From positions 186,001-250,000 of the forward strand of contig NZ_JARRIB010000001.1 in NCBI RefSeq assembly GCF_041647995.1: DNA of 64,000 nt. Reading direction: 5' to 3'. The notes under the pieces were generated by a model. That model searched no databases and was not told the DNA's origin. It saw only the letters and a list, made by a program, of their open reading frames with translations. This document shows, one piece after another, positions 1-11,521 of the stretch. This stretch comes from Pyrococcus kukulkanii. GTDB taxonomy: Archaea > Methanobacteriota_B > Thermococci > Thermococcales > Thermococcaceae. Both the position numbers and the translations under genes were made by a program. How positions within the stretch are numbered: position 1 is the first letter of the stretch; each line of letters opens with the position of its first letter.

Positions 1-212
1 TCTACTAAGTCGATCTCCTTCCCTATGAGACCTTCGACTCTCCTGACGTTCATTCCCCTCTTGCCCAAGGCCAAACCCATCTCACCTTTCTTGATAACGT
101 AGATAAGCCTGTTCCTCTCCTGGTCGATAAGACAGTCAAGAACAGTAGCCCCTGTAAAGCTCTCGAAGAGCGCTATGTACTTTATTTGGTCAGTGTTAAG
201 TTTCAGTGGCAT
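1..212 (-). CDS. nusA: NusA-like transcription factor, N-terminal part (runs off the left edge)
   Basis: This is the start of the archaeal NusA-like KH-domain protein, which binds RNA and is thought to act on elongation or termination. About 70 residues are present, beginning [12 protein letters not shown]. The stretch around [18 protein letters not shown] is the first KH motif (G-K-R-G type GxxG loop). It is the last gene visible in the minus-strand series rpoH-rpoB-rpoA1-rpoA2-rpl30e-nusA, the usual archaeal order, normally followed by rps12 and rps7. The start ATG lies 8 bases after the rpl30e stop, with a GGTGAGATAGG ribosome site. The gene is incomplete only because the window ends. Confidence 0.9.
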   Translation of the reverse strand, partial: MPLKLNTDQIKYIALFESFTGATVLDCLIDQERNRLIYVIKKGEMGLALGKRGMNVRRVEGLIGKEIDLV

Positions 213-220
213 TTCCTATC

Positions 221-520
221 TCACCTCTTTGCCAGTGCTAGTATCTTGCTCTCACCGGGATCAACTATTGCAAGTGAAGCTACAACGAAGGGCTTACCAA
301 GCAAGGTTCCCAACTCAACGCTCGTTCCCTCAAACTCATAAACTGGAATGTCACTGAGCTTTGCGTAGTAATAGATGTCATCCTTGATTTCCTTAGGAGC
401 GTTCTTTGCGACGATTATTAGCTTAGCACCGCCTGTCTTTGCCAACCTTATTGTTTCATTAGAACCGAGAATAACCTTACCGGTCTCCATAGCCTTCCTA
501 AGCTCGAATGCTAAATCCAT
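221..520 (-). CDS. rpl30e: Ribosomal protein eL30 (L30e)
   Basis: This 99-residue protein belongs to the eL30/L7Ae/Gadd45 RNA-binding family and is a component of the large ribosomal subunit. The glycine-containing segment [21 protein letters not shown] is the characteristic loop and beta strand of the family, and the length is normal. It sits between rpoA2 and nusA, 3 bases after the rpoA2 stop. A strong GAGGAGGTGTGATGA ribosome site precedes the start. It is almost certainly translated from the long RNA polymerase mRNA. No oddities are seen. Confidence 0.96.
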   Translation of the reverse strand: MDLAFELRKAMETGKVILGSNETIRLAKTGGAKLIIVAKNAPKEIKDDIYYYAKLSDIPVYEFEGTSVELGTLLGKPFVVASLAIVDPGESKILALAKR

Positions 521-523
521 TCA

Positions 524-1714
524 TCACACCTCCTCTTCCTTCTGTGGTCTTAATGGTAGCCTCATTGTCAACTTAACTATGCCCGTTCCCACTGGAACGG
601 GCTGCCCAATGAGGACGTTTTCAATTACACCGTTGAGGGTGTCAACCTCTCCCCTTTCGGCGGCCTCAAACAGGTGCTGAGTTGTAATCTCGAAGGCCGC
701 CCTTGCGAGGACGCTTGCCTTTTCACCAACTACACCGTGCCTACCAATGGGTCTCACAACGCCATCTAACGTCATTATGTCCGCGACGAGCATGATGTGC
801 CTAATATCCACTTCAAGACCCTGCTCGCGCATCGTGTTTATTATCTCCTCTATGATAGCATTTCTTGCAGCCTCAATGCCCAGCACTTCAGCGATCTCGT
901 GGATGTTGTTGGTTCTTGTCCTTGTAGGATCTACCCCAGGAACCTTGAGGACCTGCTTAAAGTTTGAGCCCTCCGTGTAGATCACGTACTCATCGCCTTC
1001 TTTTCTCACGATGGTCTTCCCAACGCCCGAGAGACCCTTAAGACGGTGCTTTTTAACCTTTTCGGCAAGCCTCCTAAGGTCTGAGATCTTCTCGACTTTC
1101 TTTGGCCTAACGATAAGCGTATAGCCCTCCGCCTCAAATTCAGCACTCTTAAATGAGCCCTGAAGCTTCTTTAGAATCTTCTCCATTGTAAGTCCACTCT
1201 TCTCAAGCCTCTCGGGGTCTATCTCAACTATAAACTCCATGTTAATAAGGTCTAGAGTAGTGCTTCTCGCGAGGTTCTCTAGTGTAGTTCCTTCAATTCT
1301 CCTCGCGACTTCCTCCGCCTTTGCTCTGTCATAACGGTGCTCTTCATCAAGGTAAACGGTCATCATTGGCGTTGAAGGGTTCTTCCTTGCATCAACTATC
1401 TCAATGATTCTGGGCAAACCGAGGGTAACGTTAATTTCGGCGACACCTGCGTAGTGGAAGGTGTTGAGAGTCATCTGAGTTGAAGGCTCTCCAATCGACT
1501 GAGCGGCAACTGTCCCAACGGCCTCACCTGGCTCGACTAGGGCCCTCTCGTACTCCTTCACAACCTCCTCAATTATCATTTCCACTTCCGCCTTTGTGAG
1601 CTTGTACTTCTCATTGTACTTCAAAAGCTTCTCATAAAGTTCCTGCTTAACGCTCTCCGGGAGATCTTTCCCTTTCTTCTCAATTAAAGATTTGATAGTG
1701 GAAGAAGAAACCAT
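524..1714 (-). CDS. rpoA2: DNA-directed RNA polymerase subunit A'' (Rpo1C)
   Basis: This is the C-terminal half of the largest RNA polymerase subunit, 396 residues, which archaea split from A'. It contains the trigger loop and bridge-helix C-terminal part: [20 protein letters not shown] (about residues 62-81) and the following TFHYAG are the near-invariant trigger-loop sequences. I start it at ATG 1714 (MVSSSTIKS) because AGAGGTGATAATT stands just before it. The slightly earlier ATG at 1723 lies inside that ribosome site. The gene begins within a few bases of the rpoA1 stop, so the two halves are made from adjacent cistrons. Confidence 0.97.
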   Translation of the reverse strand: MVSSSTIKSLIEKKGKDLPESVKQELYEKLLKYNEKYKLTKAEVEMIIEEVVKEYERALVEPGEAVGTVAAQSIGEPSTQMTLNTFHYAGVAEINVTLGLPRIIEIVDARKNPSTPMMTVYLDEEHRYDRAKAEEVARRIEGTTLENLARSTTLDLINMEFIVEIDPERLEKSGLTMEKILKKLQGSFKSAEFEAEGYTLIVRPKKVEKISDLRRLAEKVKKHRLKGLSGVGKTIVRKEGDEYVIYTEGSNFKQVLKVPGVDPTRTRTNNIHEIAEVLGIEAARNAIIEEIINTMREQGLEVDIRHIMLVADIMTLDGVVRPIGRHGVVGEKASVLARAAFEITTQHLFEAAERGEVDTLNGVIENVLIGQPVPVGTGIVKLTMRLPLRPQKEEEV

Positions 1715-1719
1715 AATTA

Positions 1720-4443
1720 TCACCTCTTTCCATTAGCTCTAACTTTCAAGAGGGTTCTCACAATTATCCTATCCACATCAACGGTCTTTCCGCCCCAGCT
1801 CTTCATAGGATCAACACCATCTTCACCGTACTTGAATTGAACTATGACTCCCGTTGGATCCCTAACTGTGCCATCGTAGTCAACTTTGAGATCCTGGAGT
1901 GCATTGATTAATCTCCTCTGCATGTAACCGCTCTGAGCGGTTCTTACAGCTGTATCGACGAGACCTTCCCTACCACCCATGGCATGGAAGAAGTACTCCT
2001 GGGGACTAAGACCGCTCTTGTACGAATTGACCACGAATCCCCTCGCCCTAGCTCCAAGATCCCCAGGCTTGAAGTGACTTAAAACCCTTCCTCTGAACCC
2101 TCTGTACAGTCTCTTACCTCTAATTGACTGCTGGCCGAGTAAAGCTGCCATCTGGGTTATGTTGAGTATCTTACCTCTCGCTCCGGTCTTGGCCATGATA
2201 ACGGTGTGGTTATCCATACCAAGGTATTTCTCGGCTATTGAACCGGCATTGTCTCTTGCCTCAGCGAGAACCGCCATGATCTTGCTCTCTAAAGTCTCTT
2301 CGAGGGTCTTTCCTGGGAGAGGCTCAAGCTCTCCCCTCTCATAAGCCTCGATTAACTTCTGAACTCTTTCCTCTGCTTCTCTAATTATTTCTCTTATCCT
2401 GTCCCTAGCCTCCTCTGGAAGGTCCTCATCATCAATTCCAGTTGTGAAGCCCTTATGGGTTATCACCCATATTGCAAGCTTTGTAACCTGATCAAGGAAC
2501 TGCCTTGCCCTCTCAACTCCATACTCCCTCACTATGATGTCAAGGATTATCCCATCCTCCCTACCATAGGCCTTCTTGTCGATAGCACCGCTAAGGAGCT
2601 TACCGTTCTGGATGTAGACAAAGCCGTCGTAAGCAAGTTTCCTTACTTCCTCTGGATCCGGCATAAGCTTTTCTTCAATCAGCTTCTCTAAGGCCTCGCA
2701 CTTTTCAGGCTCGTCGCAGAGCTTGTTCCTATACCAAACCGTCAGGTCGTCTGGGAGTAGCAGAGAGAATATCGTCTTTCCACTCCACAATGGTTTACCG
2801 TTTTCATATTTATCGGGCTCGGGGAGTTCCTTAATGTCAACGCCGGCAAACATCAACATCTGTTCAACTTCTTCCCTCGTGAAGTACGCCCCTTCTCTGG
2901 TTAGCAGGTATCCACCTGAAATGTGATCCTGGATTCCACCTATGATGGGCCCTCCGTATCTCGGCGAGAGGATGTGGTTCTGAACCTCCATCAAAATCCT
3001 AGCTTCGGCCTGAGCTTCCTCAGTTTGTGGAACGTGAAGGTTCATCTCATCTCCGTCGAAGTCAGCATTATAGGGTGGACAAACTGCCAAGTTAAGCCTG
3101 AACGTCTTGTAGGGCATGACCCTAACGCGATGAGCCATTATGCTCATCCTATGGAGGGAGGGCTGTCTATTGAAGAGGACTATGTCACCATCGAGAAGAT
3201 GCCTCTCCACGGTCCAGCCTATGTCGAGCCTCTCTGCAAGGAACTCCCTGTTGCTCTCCATTATCCTAATCCTCTTTCCATCGGGATCGATAACGTAGTT
3301 GGCCCCAGGATACTTATCCGGCCCGTTGAGAACCATCTTCCTAAGCTTTTCAATGTTAAACTCCGTTACTTTCTCGGGAACTGTAAGCTCCATGGCTATC
3401 TGGATTGGAACTCCAACTTCGTTGATGCTTATCATTGGATCTGGGCTTATAACGGTTCTCGCTGAGAAGTTAACTCTCTTACCGCTCAAGTTACCCCTGA
3501 ATCTCCCCTCCTTACCCTTAAGACGCTGGGCAAGGGTCTTGAGAGGCCTACCGCTCTTGTGCTTTGCCGGGGGAATTCCTGAGGTTTCATTGTTTATGTA
3601 AGTAGTGACGTGATACTGGAGAAGATCCCAAAGATCCTCGATAATGAGCTGGGGAGCTCCAGCTTCAATATTCTGCTTGAGCCTGTTGTTAATCCTAATT
3701 ATATCGACAAGCTTGTGGGTAAGGTCATCCTCTGCCCTAATACCGGTTTCAAGTGTAATTGAGGGTCTGGCAGTAACTGGAGGAACTGGAAGAACCGTGA
3801 GAACCATCCATTCCGGTCTTGACTTCTCGGGATGTAAGCCGAGAAGTGGAAGATCCTTGTCTGGAATCTTCTCAAGCCTATCCCTGACTTCAGTTGGCAT
3901 CATCCTGTGCTTGTACTCGTTGCCCTGCTCATCCTTTCTTATCTCCCAGTAGATTGTTGGCTTCTCAAACTTAATAGGGAACTGGGGAGCACCACAGTGT
4001 GGACAGATCATCCTCTCCTTTGCCTTCTTGTGAATCTCCTTGAGTATCTTGTTTACCTCGCTCCTCCTGTTCTTAGCTAACTCAAGCTTCTTCATGTATT
4101 CCTCAATTTCCTCATCGGTGAGCTTTATCCTTCCACATTCCCTACATGTGCTCTCGAGGATCCTGTGTATGGTCTTTGCGAATCCAACGTGGATGACGGG
4201 TCTGGCAAGCTCTATGTGCCCAAAGTGACCGGGACACTCTCCAGCCCTGGCACCACAGGTCTCACATCTAAGTCCCGGGTCAATAACCCCCATCCTTTTG
4301 TCCATTACACCGCCTTCAATGGGATAACCATCGTCATCGTAAGTATCTGGCACTGTAACCTCAACGGCGCTCATCTTTCTGATTTCCTGGGGTGAGAGGA
4401 TGCCAAACTCAATACTCCCAATAACCTTCTTAACTGACTGCAT
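1720..4443 (-). CDS. rpoA1: DNA-directed RNA polymerase subunit A' (Rpo1N)
   Basis: This is the N-terminal part of the largest RNA polymerase subunit, 907 residues. The catalytic magnesium-binding motif [10 protein letters not shown] is present around residues 455-465. An N-terminal zinc-binding motif is seen in [17 protein letters not shown], and a second one in the CRECGR ... CPHCGAPQ region. [13 protein letters not shown] is another universal segment. There is no intein. It lies 3 bases after rpoB and touches rpoA2. A GAGAGGGTGTGAGCC ribosome site precedes the ATG. Length and motifs are complete. Confidence 0.98.
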   Translation of the reverse strand: MQSVKKVIGSIEFGILSPQEIRKMSAVEVTVPDTYDDDGYPIEGGVMDKRMGVIDPGLRCETCGARAGECPGHFGHIELARPVIHVGFAKTIHRILESTCRECGRIKLTDEEIEEYMKKLELAKNRRSEVNKILKEIHKKAKERMICPHCGAPQFPIKFEKPTIYWEIRKDEQGNEYKHRMMPTEVRDRLEKIPDKDLPLLGLHPEKSRPEWMVLTVLPVPPVTARPSITLETGIRAEDDLTHKLVDIIRINNRLKQNIEAGAPQLIIEDLWDLLQYHVTTYINNETSGIPPAKHKSGRPLKTLAQRLKGKEGRFRGNLSGKRVNFSARTVISPDPMISINEVGVPIQIAMELTVPEKVTEFNIEKLRKMVLNGPDKYPGANYVIDPDGKRIRIMESNREFLAERLDIGWTVERHLLDGDIVLFNRQPSLHRMSIMAHRVRVMPYKTFRLNLAVCPPYNADFDGDEMNLHVPQTEEAQAEARILMEVQNHILSPRYGGPIIGGIQDHISGGYLLTREGAYFTREEVEQMLMFAGVDIKELPEPDKYENGKPLWSGKTIFSLLLPDDLTVWYRNKLCDEPEKCEALEKLIEEKLMPDPEEVRKLAYDGFVYIQNGKLLSGAIDKKAYGREDGIILDIIVREYGVERARQFLDQVTKLAIWVITHKGFTTGIDDEDLPEEARDRIREIIREAEERVQKLIEAYERGELEPLPGKTLEETLESKIMAVLAEARDNAGSIAEKYLGMDNHTVIMAKTGARGKILNITQMAALLGQQSIRGKRLYRGFRGRVLSHFKPGDLGARARGFVVNSYKSGLSPQEYFFHAMGGREGLVDTAVRTAQSGYMQRRLINALQDLKVDYDGTVRDPTGVIVQFKYGEDGVDPMKSWGGKTVDVDRIIVRTLLKVRANGKR

Positions 4444-4446
4444 GGC

Positions 4447-7400
4447 TCACACCCTCTCCGTGAGGTTTAACTTGGGCCTAATCACCATGGCCTTCAGCTC
4501 ATCCAACAACAACTTAAACGCATAGCTCATCTCAACCTTACTAATCCTCTCCTCCTCTCCACACACTGGACAGTAGACCTTGTGCCTTCTCTTGTCCTCT
4601 ATCGCTATGTGACCACAGTTCTCACAGACCCACACCTCAGTCTTATCGCTCTCCTCGAGTAGCCTCTCTATCAATAACATTGCCGCACCGTGGCCAACGA
4701 GGACGTCACGCTCCATCTCACCGAATCTGAGGCCACCTTCCCTAGCCCTACCCTCTGTTGGCTGCTTGGTGAGAACCTGCACAGGACCTCTTGAACGCGC
4801 ATGTATCTTATCGGCAACCATGTGATGGAGTCTCTGGTAGTATATCACTCCTACAAATATGTCAGCCTCAAGCCTCCTCCCCGTTATACCGTCGTACATT
4901 ATCTCCCTGCCCGTGTGCTTGAAGCCGAGCTCCTCGAGCTCTTTCCTGAGCTTCTCCTCAGGCTCCCCAATGAAGGCCGTGCCATCAACCCTTCTTCCCT
5001 TGAGTGAAGCTACCTTTCCACCTATTGCCTCAATCAGCTGGCCGACGGTCATTCTCGATGGTATACCGTGTGGGTTTACAATTAGATCTGGTACTATTCC
5101 GCTCTCGGTCCAAGGCATGTCTTCCTGGGGAACGATTAGACCGATAACACCCTTCTGGCCATGCCTTGAAGCGAACTTGTCACCGAGTTCAGGAATTCTT
5201 AAGTCCCTCACGGTGACCTTTACGAGCTTAGTACCATCTCCGGTCTCCGTGATTATAACTTTGTCAACAACACCTTTCTCGCTTGGTCTTACAGCCACGC
5301 TAGTCTCCCTCCTCTCCTGCAAAGCTACACTACCAAGGCCCCTCTCCTCAAGGAACCTTGGCGGTGAAGTCCTTCCAATTAGGACGTCCTTGCCCTCAAC
5401 CTTTGACTCTGGGAATATGAGACCGTCTTCGTCAAGGTGCCTGTAGTACTTCTCTCCCCTATAGCCCCTAACCGTCGGGGCTGGGATCTCGAACTTATCC
5501 GTTTGACCACCGAGGTACTTCTTCTCCTCAGCTTCGTAAGTTCTGAAGAAAGTTGATCTAGCAAGACCTCTCTCTATGGAGGCCTTATTTATGATAATAG
5601 CATCCTCCATGTTGTAACCTTGGTAAGCAAGAACGGCAACGACGAAGTTCTGACCTGCGGGCCTGTCCTCGTAACCTACGGCCTTCATTATCCTTGAGTC
5701 AACGAGAGGAACCTGAGGGTAGTGGAGGAGATGACCTCTCGTATCAACCCTGATTCTGAAGTTAGCCCAGCCAAGACCAAGGCTCTGCTTTGCCATACCG
5801 GCCCCATAAGTGTTTCTCGGAGCTGCGTTGTGCTCTGGGTAAGGGACTAGTGAAGCTGGCAGGCCAAGGATCGCGGCGGGCATCAGCTCGAGGTGAGTGT
5901 GCTCTTTAGTGACTTCCCAAGGCCACATTGCAACGTAAGCATTCTCTTCTTCTTCAGCGTCGAGGTACTCGATTACGCCCATCCTTATGAGGTCGCTCCA
6001 CTTGAGCCTGCCCTCTTTTACAGCCTGAACGTGCTCCTTCGTCAACTTTGGCTTTCCGTTTTCAACGATTATGAGAGGTCTCCTGACCCTACCATCATCG
6101 CTGTTAACGTAAACCTCCTTGACATCCTCGTAGTAGGCAACGTTAATAACGTCACTTATCTTCCCACTTCTCCTATCAGTCCTAATCCTCTCGGCTAAGG
6201 CCTTTCCATCTTCAACCGTCCCTATGAGGACACCATTAAGGTAAACTCTCCATAACTCAGGGCTTGGCCTTCTAACCTCTATTGGAACTATGCCCAGGGA
6301 CATTAAGTACTCTCTAACTTCTTCCTCAGGAACTGCGGTAGTAATCTGGGACATTAAGGCCAAGTTCTTAACGAGACCACAGTTTGGACCTTCTGGCGTT
6401 TCAGTCGGACAAATTCTTCCCCAATGAGTTCCGTGGAGATCTCTAGCCTCGAAGTGTGGTTGCTCCCTGTCGAGTGGTGAGGTAACCCTTCTTAGGTGGG
6501 AGAGGGTCGAAACATAATTTGTTCTGTCAAGGAGCTGGCTGACACCAGTTCTTCCACCCGGCCATGCACCAGTTGCTAGGGCGTGCTCGATTCTCTCCGT
6601 GAGAACATCAGGTCTAATAGAATTCCTTATGAACCTGTGGATGTTGCCAAAGGTGTACTTCTCACCTTTTCTCTGGTAAGTCTTCGTCATCTGGTACTGA
6701 ATATCTTTAACCAGCTGGCCAAATGCAACCCTGAATAAATCTTTGAGTAGGTCACCGGCGAGCCTGAGCCTCTTGTTGGCGTAGTGATCTTTATCATCCT
6801 CATCTCTCCTACCCAGGGAAAGTTCGATAACCTTAAGGGCCATCATTCCGAGGTAGTAGGCCTTCCTGATCCTGTCCTCTGGGTTTACACCCATGTGAGG
6901 TAGGAGATTGTTGTCTATGACGTATTCGGCCCTCTTCAGCCTGTACTCCCTAGCCTGTCCTGGGGCAACCAGCTTTCCTATGTACTCAAGGGCCTCCTGC
7001 TGGGTTGTTATATCACTTGCGTCCTCTAAGTTGTCGAAGAGAATTTGCTGAACCTCGGGATCGTTGCCCACGGCATCGACGATGTCCTTATCTCTCTCGA
7101 GACCAAGAGCCCTCATGACGTAGACAAATTTTATCGGCTTGGGGACGTTTGGAATCCCAACATAGAGAATTCCATCCTTCTTCCTCTCTACGGTGATCAA
7201 CGCTCTATACCCGTGCCTGTATGAGAAAACCTTTGCTACGTACCTCTCCTGCCTCTCATCTCTCTCAACGAGTGTCCTGTTGGGAGCTATATCCTCAATA
7301 GAGACTATAACCCTCTCAGAACCGTTAATTATGAAGTAACCTCCAGGATCCTTGGGATCCTCACCGAGCTTAATAAGTTCTTCATCGCTTAGGCCATAAA

Positions 7401-7800
7401 GCCTACAGACCTTAGACTTAAGCATTATTGGAAGCTCACCTATCCTGACCTCAACGGGCTCCTGCTCTATTCCCCTTATCACTGGAATCATTTCAAGGTA
7501 AAGCGGGGCAGAATACGTAAGGTTTCTTATCCTGGCGTCCATTGGATATAGGGGTTTCCTCTGGCCGTGTGGCTCCTGGAACTCAGGCTGACCAACCCGG
7601 ATCTTTCCAAATTTTACCTCAAAATCTGGAATATCTGGCTTTATTCCACCGAACTCGTTAACAACTTCCTGAAGACCTCTCTCAATGAAGGCATTGTAAG
7701 AATCGAGGTGCTGCCTTACAAGACCTTTCTCCTGCCAGTAGCTCTCCATAACAATCCAAAGATCGTCGGGAGTAACCTCTACAACCGTCGGGCCTCTCAT
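4447..7800 (-). CDS. rpoB: DNA-directed RNA polymerase subunit B (Rpo2), unsplit
   Basis: This is the second largest RNA polymerase subunit, 1117 residues in one piece, as in Thermococcales; many methanogens split it into B' and B''. Recognisable segments are [32 protein letters not shown], and [15 protein letters not shown], which lines the active centre. The C-terminal zinc site is CENCGHI ... CPVCGEEE. It starts at ATG 7800 with TTGAGGTGAGAAT upstream, 19 bases after rpoH. It is part of the rpoH-rpoB-rpoA1-rpoA2 operon. Confidence 0.98.
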   Translation of the reverse strand: MRGPTVVEVTPDDLWIVMESYWQEKGLVRQHLDSYNAFIERGLQEVVNEFGGIKPDIPDFEVKFGKIRVGQPEFQEPHGQRKPLYPMDARIRNLTYSAPLYLEMIPVIRGIEQEPVEVRIGELPIMLKSKVCRLYGLSDEELIKLGEDPKDPGGYFIINGSERVIVSIEDIAPNRTLVERDERQERYVAKVFSYRHGYRALITVERKKDGILYVGIPNVPKPIKFVYVMRALGLERDKDIVDAVGNDPEVQQILFDNLEDASDITTQQEALEYIGKLVAPGQAREYRLKRAEYVIDNNLLPHMGVNPEDRIRKAYYLGMMALKVIELSLGRRDEDDKDHYANKRLRLAGDLLKDLFRVAFGQLVKDIQYQMTKTYQRKGEKYTFGNIHRFIRNSIRPDVLTERIEHALATGAWPGGRTGVSQLLDRTNYVSTLSHLRRVTSPLDREQPHFEARDLHGTHWGRICPTETPEGPNCGLVKNLALMSQITTAVPEEEVREYLMSLGIVPIEVRRPSPELWRVYLNGVLIGTVEDGKALAERIRTDRRSGKISDVINVAYYEDVKEVYVNSDDGRVRRPLIIVENGKPKLTKEHVQAVKEGRLKWSDLIRMGVIEYLDAEEEENAYVAMWPWEVTKEHTHLELMPAAILGLPASLVPYPEHNAAPRNTYGAGMAKQSLGLGWANFRIRVDTRGHLLHYPQVPLVDSRIMKAVGYEDRPAGQNFVVAVLAYQGYNMEDAIIINKASIERGLARSTFFRTYEAEEKKYLGGQTDKFEIPAPTVRGYRGEKYYRHLDEDGLIFPESKVEGKDVLIGRTSPPRFLEERGLGSVALQERRETSVAVRPSEKGVVDKVIITETGDGTKLVKVTVRDLRIPELGDKFASRHGQKGVIGLIVPQEDMPWTESGIVPDLIVNPHGIPSRMTVGQLIEAIGGKVASLKGRRVDGTAFIGEPEEKLRKELEELGFKHTGREIMYDGITGRRLEADIFVGVIYYQRLHHMVADKIHARSRGPVQVLTKQPTEGRAREGGLRFGEMERDVLVGHGAAMLLIERLLEESDKTEVWVCENCGHIAIEDKRRHKVYCPVCGEEERISKVEMSYAFKLLLDELKAMVIRPKLNLTERV

Positions 7801-7819
7801 ATTCTCACCTCAAGAAGCT

Positions 7820-8068
7820 TTAATCTTCAACCACTATCCTATAATAATAGTAAACCCCAGCCGTCGGACTCTTCCTCTTGATTTCAATAACATCTCCAGG
7901 CTTCGCTCCAAGAGCTTTGACAGCTGGATCGCTAGCCTTAATTTGGGGTAGCTGAGCAGGGGTTATCTTGTACTTTTCAAATAGGGCCTTCTTCTCTTCC
8001 TCACTGAGCACTCTATGTTCGGGCACTAACACATGATCAAATATATTAAATTCTTTCTTCCCCGCCAC
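7820..8068 (-). CDS. rpoH: DNA-directed RNA polymerase subunit H (Rpo5)
   Basis: This is the small archaeal subunit homologous to the C-terminal domain of eukaryotic Rpb5, which contacts downstream DNA. The open frame reaches further upstream, but I choose the GTG at 8068, giving 82 residues beginning (M)[17 protein letters not shown]. That is the family length, and a GGGGGGC ribosome site is placed correctly. The family signature [20 protein letters not shown] and the C-terminal YYYYRIVV are seen. It is the first gene of the RNA polymerase operon. Confidence 0.95.
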   Translation of the reverse strand: MAGKKEFNIFDHVLVPEHRVLSEEEKKALFEKYKITPAQLPQIKASDPAVKALGAKPGDVIEIKRKSPTAGVYYYYRIVVED

Positions 8069-8126
8069 GGAGAATTGCCCCCCAGAAGTTTTTACAAATG
8101 TCATCCACACTCCGCCTTTAGGTTCT

Positions 8127-8158
8127 GATATATAAGCTTTACTAAGATTTTATATCCA
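8127..8158 (-). promoter_or_regulatory. Probable promoter of the RNA polymerase operon
   Basis: On the minus strand two TATA-like elements stand upstream of rpoH. One is GGATATAAAATC at the far end and the other is CTTATATATCAG nearer the gene. The nearer one would place the start of transcription about 8105, roughly 40 bases before the GTG of rpoH. No other promoter-like sequence is seen within the rpoH-nusA series. The assignment rests on position and A+T composition only. Confidence 0.5.
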
Positions 8159-8180
8159 TTGCGAAAAGCTTATTAGAAGG

Positions 8181-8257
8181 TGGAGCCCCGGCCGGGCTTT
8201 GAACCCGGGACCTGCCGCTTACCAAGCGGCCGCTCTACCAGGCTGAGCCACCGGGGC
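8181..8257 (-). tRNA. tRNA-Thr (anticodon GGT)
   Basis: The minus strand folds as a standard tRNA. A 7-bp acceptor stem GCCCCGG/CCGGGGC, a D arm with GGTA, and an anticodon arm GCCGC-TTGGTAA-GCGGC with anticodon GGT are present. The T arm has the loop TTCAAAG. The 3' CCA is encoded in the DNA (8181-8183). There is no intron. It reads threonine ACC and ACT codons. Confidence 0.95.
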
Positions 8258-8303
8258 ACCCGCCGAAAAATGCTCGAATAAAGAGTATATATAAGGTTTT
8301 CGG

Positions 8304-8924
8304 TTAAGCAAAACCACCCCCTATATCCCAGAGGAACATTGTAAATTCAAAATCATATGCCTTAGAAAGGACAGAACCTGGATGAGCGGGGTAAATTATG
8401 TAAAACTTCCTTAATCCAATTATTTTGTGGCTATCCTTAGGATCAACCTCATAGCTCCACACCTCAGTTATAGGCAAGGGGAAGAGGCTCCTTGTTATGA
8501 CAACCGCATTAACGACATCATACTTAAATTTGAGCTTGTTAAACTTTTTATCGGTAAGTCTAAACGCAACCATGGGGCCTATTTTTGGCATTCCAAATTT
8601 TTTAATTGCAGTTACGTTGAATTTGTAATATTCATTCTCTTCCATACTTTCTATTAGACAACCAGCCGTCAAGCACGTTTTTGTTTTGGTAAGGGAGTAA
8701 ACGTACAGATAATCACTTGTTATCTTAAATTGAAGCAATGCTGTTATTGGGAGGGTCACGATTGCCATTATTATAAAACCACGTGCAACATCTCTCCAGT
8801 ATTTCTTTATGATATAGTCCCACTTAGCCCTTAATGTTATCAAAAATGCCGCTGGAATGAGAGAGAAATACAAAATCATGCCAAATATATATCCGCCAAA
8901 TGATGGAAAGTGTTCAAAGTACAT
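8304..8924 (-). CDS. Hypothetical membrane protein lying between tRNA genes
   Basis: The product is 206 residues and I do not recognise a family. Two hydrophobic helices are visible near the N terminus: about residues 9-31 (GGYIFGMILYFSLIPAAFLI) and about 47-66 (ARGFIIMAIVTLPITALLQF). About 140 mostly soluble residues follow, containing one C-x4-C pair (TCLTAGC). A GGTGGTGGAAA ribosome site supports the start at 8924. Codons are more A+T-rich than in the neighbouring RNA polymerase and exosome genes. Its position between two tRNA loci suggests lineage-specific insertion, but that is inference only. Confidence 0.7.
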   Translation of the reverse strand: MYFEHFPSFGGYIFGMILYFSLIPAAFLITLRAKWDYIIKKYWRDVARGFIIMAIVTLPITALLQFKITSDYLYVYSLTKTKTCLTAGCLIESMEENEYYKFNVTAIKKFGMPKIGPMVAFRLTDKKFNKLKFKYDVVNAVVITRSLFPLPITEVWSYEVDPKDSHKIIGLRKFYIIYPAHPGSVLSKAYDFEFTMFLWDIGGGFA

Positions 8925-8985
8925 TTTCCACCACCAGAAAACTCGATATTAATCCCCTTATAAAAAGTTTTAAGAATTATAAAAA

Positions 8986-9063
8986 TGGTGGGGCCGCCGG
9001 GATTTGAACCCGGGTCACGGGCTCCCAAAGCCCGCAGGATGGACCAAGCTACCCTACGGCCCC
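8986..9063 (-). tRNA. tRNA-Pro (anticodon TGG)
   Basis: The minus strand gives acceptor stem GGGGCCG paired with CGGCCCC, a D arm, an anticodon arm CGGGC-TTTGGGA-GCCCG with anticodon TGG, and a T arm with TTCAAAT. A is the discriminator base and CCA is encoded (8986-8988). It lies 2 bases from the next tRNA, so the two are probably processed from one transcript. Confidence 0.95.
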
Positions 9064-9065
9064 GC

Positions 9066-9142
9066 TGGAGCCCCGGGCGGGATTTGAACCCGCGACCTGG
9101 GGATTACAAGTCCCCCGCCCCACCAGGCTAGGCTACCGGGGC
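9066..9142 (-). tRNA. tRNA-Thr (anticodon TGT)
   Basis: The minus strand gives acceptor stem GCCCCGG/CCGGGGC and an anticodon arm GGGGA-CTTGTAA-TCCCC with anticodon TGT. The T loop is TTCAAAT and the 3' CCA is encoded. It is the second threonine tRNA within 1 kb. Its acceptor stem and discriminator are identical to those of the tRNA-Thr(GGT) at 8.2 kb, which fits recognition by a single threonyl-tRNA synthetase. Confidence 0.95.
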
Positions 9143-9182
9143 TTGAGGCCGAAATAAAGGGAAGAAGATTAGTTTATAAAAT

Positions 9183-10013
9183 TTACCCTTTTGCATGTCC
9201 TTTCTCCACGGCCTCAATGACAAGTTTTCTTATATATTCAGCCTTTTTAAAGGCTGTTTCAACAGCGTACATAACTTCCTCTAACTTAAAAGCCCCACCC
9301 TCACTTTTTTGAACTGCAGATATGTGGCCGGTTTCATCAGTGGTTATTGTCAACTTGCCATCCATGACCTGTTCCTCTTCTAAATTTGGGTCAACTACAA
9401 GAACACCCCCTATTTTTGCAAAAGTTACTGGAATAGGTATTTTCTCTACGGGCAAAGGTTCCTTGTCTTCAAGAATCTCTACCTCCCCAGTTTCTTCATT
9501 ATATATAACTTTTGGAACCTTGGCATTCATTAAAGCAGCTATTGCGGCAATGCCTATTGCATCCATTAGATTCCCGTCATGGTCAAGGACGTGGACATCT
9601 ATAAAAACAACCCTAACTGTCTTGCCAGGTATTATAACCATTTTCTCCAGATTAAGTGCCTTGCTCTCCCTAATGCCCCTATCAACAACTCTAGCTAGCT
9701 CTATAGCCCTCTCATCGGGGGGACCAGGCTCAAACGTTGGTGAGGCTAATGGAACAAGCTCAACGTTAGTAGTCATTACACCCATATTGGGAGTGTCGGG
9801 GAAGGGCTCGCCAAGGCTCGTCTTTATTCCTACTAAAACCTGGGTGCTCCCCAACTTGACTAAGGCGGATCCCTCAGCCTTTTCAATCAAGCCTACTTCA
9901 ATTTCAATTGGCCTGTAGTCTTCGAACCCCCTGTCATCAATTCTTTTTCCTTCCTTAAGCAAGTTAATGATGTGGTCTCTCATTATACCAGCTATGATCT
10001 CGTTATCACTCAC
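9183..10013 (-). CDS. rrp42: Exosome complex component Rrp42
   Basis: This is an RNase PH-fold subunit of the archaeal exosome, 276 residues. It pairs with Rrp41 in the hexameric ring but is itself the non-catalytic partner. Typical segments are [39 protein letters not shown] and [17 protein letters not shown] start it at GTG 10013 ([10 protein letters not shown]...) because GGAGGTTGA stands at the right distance. It overlaps the rrp41 stop by a few bases. It is the last gene of the psmA-sdo1-rrp4-rrp41-rrp42 series. Confidence 0.96.
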   Translation of the reverse strand: MSDNEIIAGIMRDHIINLLKEGKRIDDRGFEDYRPIEIEVGLIEKAEGSALVKLGSTQVLVGIKTSLGEPFPDTPNMGVMTTNVELVPLASPTFEPGPPDERAIELARVVDRGIRESKALNLEKMVIIPGKTVRVVFIDVHVLDHDGNLMDAIGIAAIAALMNAKVPKVIYNEETGEVEILEDKEPLPVEKIPIPVTFAKIGGVLVVDPNLEEEQVMDGKLTITTDETGHISAVQKSEGGAFKLEEVMYAVETAFKKAEYIRKLVIEAVEKGHAKG

Positions 10014-10755
10014 TTCCTTCAACCTCCTGAGCTATTTTAACATATTTTTCTTTCAGAGCCTCTCTCTGCTTCTGGTAAACAGCCTTTGCTCCCTTTATAG
10101 CAAGTTTAACCGCCTCAATAAACTCGTCCTTAGTTAAATAACCGTCCATTTGAAGGAGAGTTATGTCGTTCTTGAGCGGCATTATTGCAACGGGAACGTC
10201 TGCCTCTCCATAGTTATCCTCTTCCTTATTCAGATCGAGGACTATTTGACCCTCAATTTTTCCAGCGGCACATGCCGCAACTAAGTCCCTCATTGGAATC
10301 CCCGCATCAGCCAACGCTAGAGATGCCGCGGTAATTCCAGCAACTCTAGTTCCAGCATCCGCTTGAAGAACCTCTATGAAGACATCTATTGCAGTCCTGG
10401 GGAACATCTCTAGAATCAAAGCAGGCTCAAGTGCACCCTTTATTACTTTGCTTATCTCTATACTCCTCCTGTCCGGTCCGGGCTTCTTTCTCTCTTCAAC
10501 GCTGAAAGGAGCCATGTTGTAACGAACCCTCAGAATGGCTCTATCGGGTCTCTGGAGGTGCTTTGGGTGTATTTCTCTGGGCCCATAGACGGCAGCTATT
10601 ATCTTGTTTTTACCCCACTCAATATACGCGGAGCCATTAGCATTCTTCAGGACACCAACCTTAATCTTTATCGGCCTTAGCTCGTACTTCTTCCTCCCGT
10701 CAATTCTTCTACCGTTTTCATCAATAAGCTTGATACCCTCAGGTTTCTCCATCAT
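10006..10755 (-). CDS. rrp41: Exosome complex component Rrp41 (catalytic)
   Basis: This RNase PH-fold exosome subunit, 249 residues, carries the phosphorolytic 3'-5' active site. The arginine-rich substrate segment is [16 protein letters not shown] and the acidic metal-site region is [21 protein letters not shown] start it at ATG 10755 ([10 protein letters not shown]) rather than further upstream, because this matches the family N terminus and overlaps the end of rrp4 by only 17 bases. Together with Rrp42 and the Rrp4 cap it forms the RNA-degrading chamber. Coupled translation with rrp4 is likely. Confidence 0.97.
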   Translation of the reverse strand: MMEKPEGIKLIDENGRRIDGRKKYELRPIKIKVGVLKNANGSAYIEWGKNKIIAAVYGPREIHPKHLQRPDRAILRVRYNMAPFSVEERKKPGPDRRSIEISKVIKGALEPALILEMFPRTAIDVFIEVLQADAGTRVAGITAASLALADAGIPMRDLVAACAAGKIEGQIVLDLNKEEDNYGEADVPVAIMPLKNDITLLQMDGYLTKDEFIEAVKLAIKGAKAVYQKQREALKEKYVKIAQEVEGSE

Positions 10756-11521
10756 CTTCCCCCACCTTCTCCCCTTCCTGCTCTTCAAGCTTAGGAATCT
10801 CCTCAATAACCCCCTGCTCCTTAAGCTCCTTTAGTCTTGACAGAAGAAGGGTCTTTATTCTGTCAGTCAGCCCCCTTGTGTGGCTCTCCCTATCTATTTT
10901 CAGTATCGCTTCGATAGCAAGCTTTTCAAGGGCATCATTCTTACTGTTAACCCATATCCAACCGTTCTGTCCTACTATTATTCTGCTCATGGTGAGCTTC
11001 TTTATCATGTTTATCATCGAGCCACCCTTTCCTATGACCCTAGGAACTTTTGAAGGGGTTACTTTTACTATTTGACCACCTCTAAGGGGTCCACCATTAA
11101 ACGGCATTCCCTTTGTACTCAGGTCAATGTTATTGACCTCATTTATCGCCTTGACCTTTGCATAAATTATATCGCCAATATCGAAGAATTTCCTTAGATC
11201 CGTCCTTATGAGGTCAATCTTCTCATCGGTATAGTCCTGTATCTTAAGCGTTGCAGGGTAAGGGGCTCCTATATCAACAACCCAGCTTGAAAACTTGACG
11301 TCAACTATCTTTCCGATAACGTTGTCTCCAACTTCAGGAATATATGGGCCTTCAAGTGGGATAACCCTAATGGTATTTCCCTTGATGTCAACAAGGCCTA
11401 TAACAGTGGAGTAAATCCGCGAACCTTCCCTAAATGTTCCCCTTCCATTCTTATACGGACCCTGAGCTAATAAGGTTCCTGGAACAACTAATTCCCTATT
11501 TTGAACGAATATCCTCTTCAT
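10739..11521 (-). CDS. rrp4: Exosome RNA-binding subunit Rrp4
   Basis: This RNA-binding cap subunit of the exosome has 260 residues. The order is an N-terminal beta domain, an S1 domain around residues 65-140 ([20 protein letters not shown]), and a KH domain with the glycine motif [19 protein letters not shown] near residues 155-175. The C-terminal tail is acidic. The start ATG overlaps the sdo1 stop by 4 bases, indicating coupled translation. The family length is normal. Confidence 0.97.
   Translation of the reverse strand: MKRIFVQNRELVVPGTLLAQGPYKNGRGTFREGSRIYSTVIGLVDIKGNTIRVIPLEGPYIPEVGDNVIGKIVDVKFSSWVVDIGAPYPATLKIQDYTDEKIDLIRTDLRKFFDIGDIIYAKVKAINEVNNIDLSTKGMPFNGGPLRGGQIVKVTPSKVPRVIGKGGSMINMIKKLTMSRIIVGQNGWIWVNSKNDALEKLAIEAILKIDRESHTRGLTDRIKTLLLSRLKELKEQGVIEEIPKLEEQEGEKVGEDDGET

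Noticed and set aside
2923-3465. 180-codon frame opposite rpoA1
   Set aside because: It overlaps the catalytic core of RNA polymerase A' on the other strand and has no independent evidence for translation.
9322-9918. Long open frame opposite rrp42 (about 198 codons)
   Set aside because: It is an antisense shadow of a strongly conserved exosome gene. It is rich in Ser, Pro and Thr as such shadows are, and has no ribosome site.
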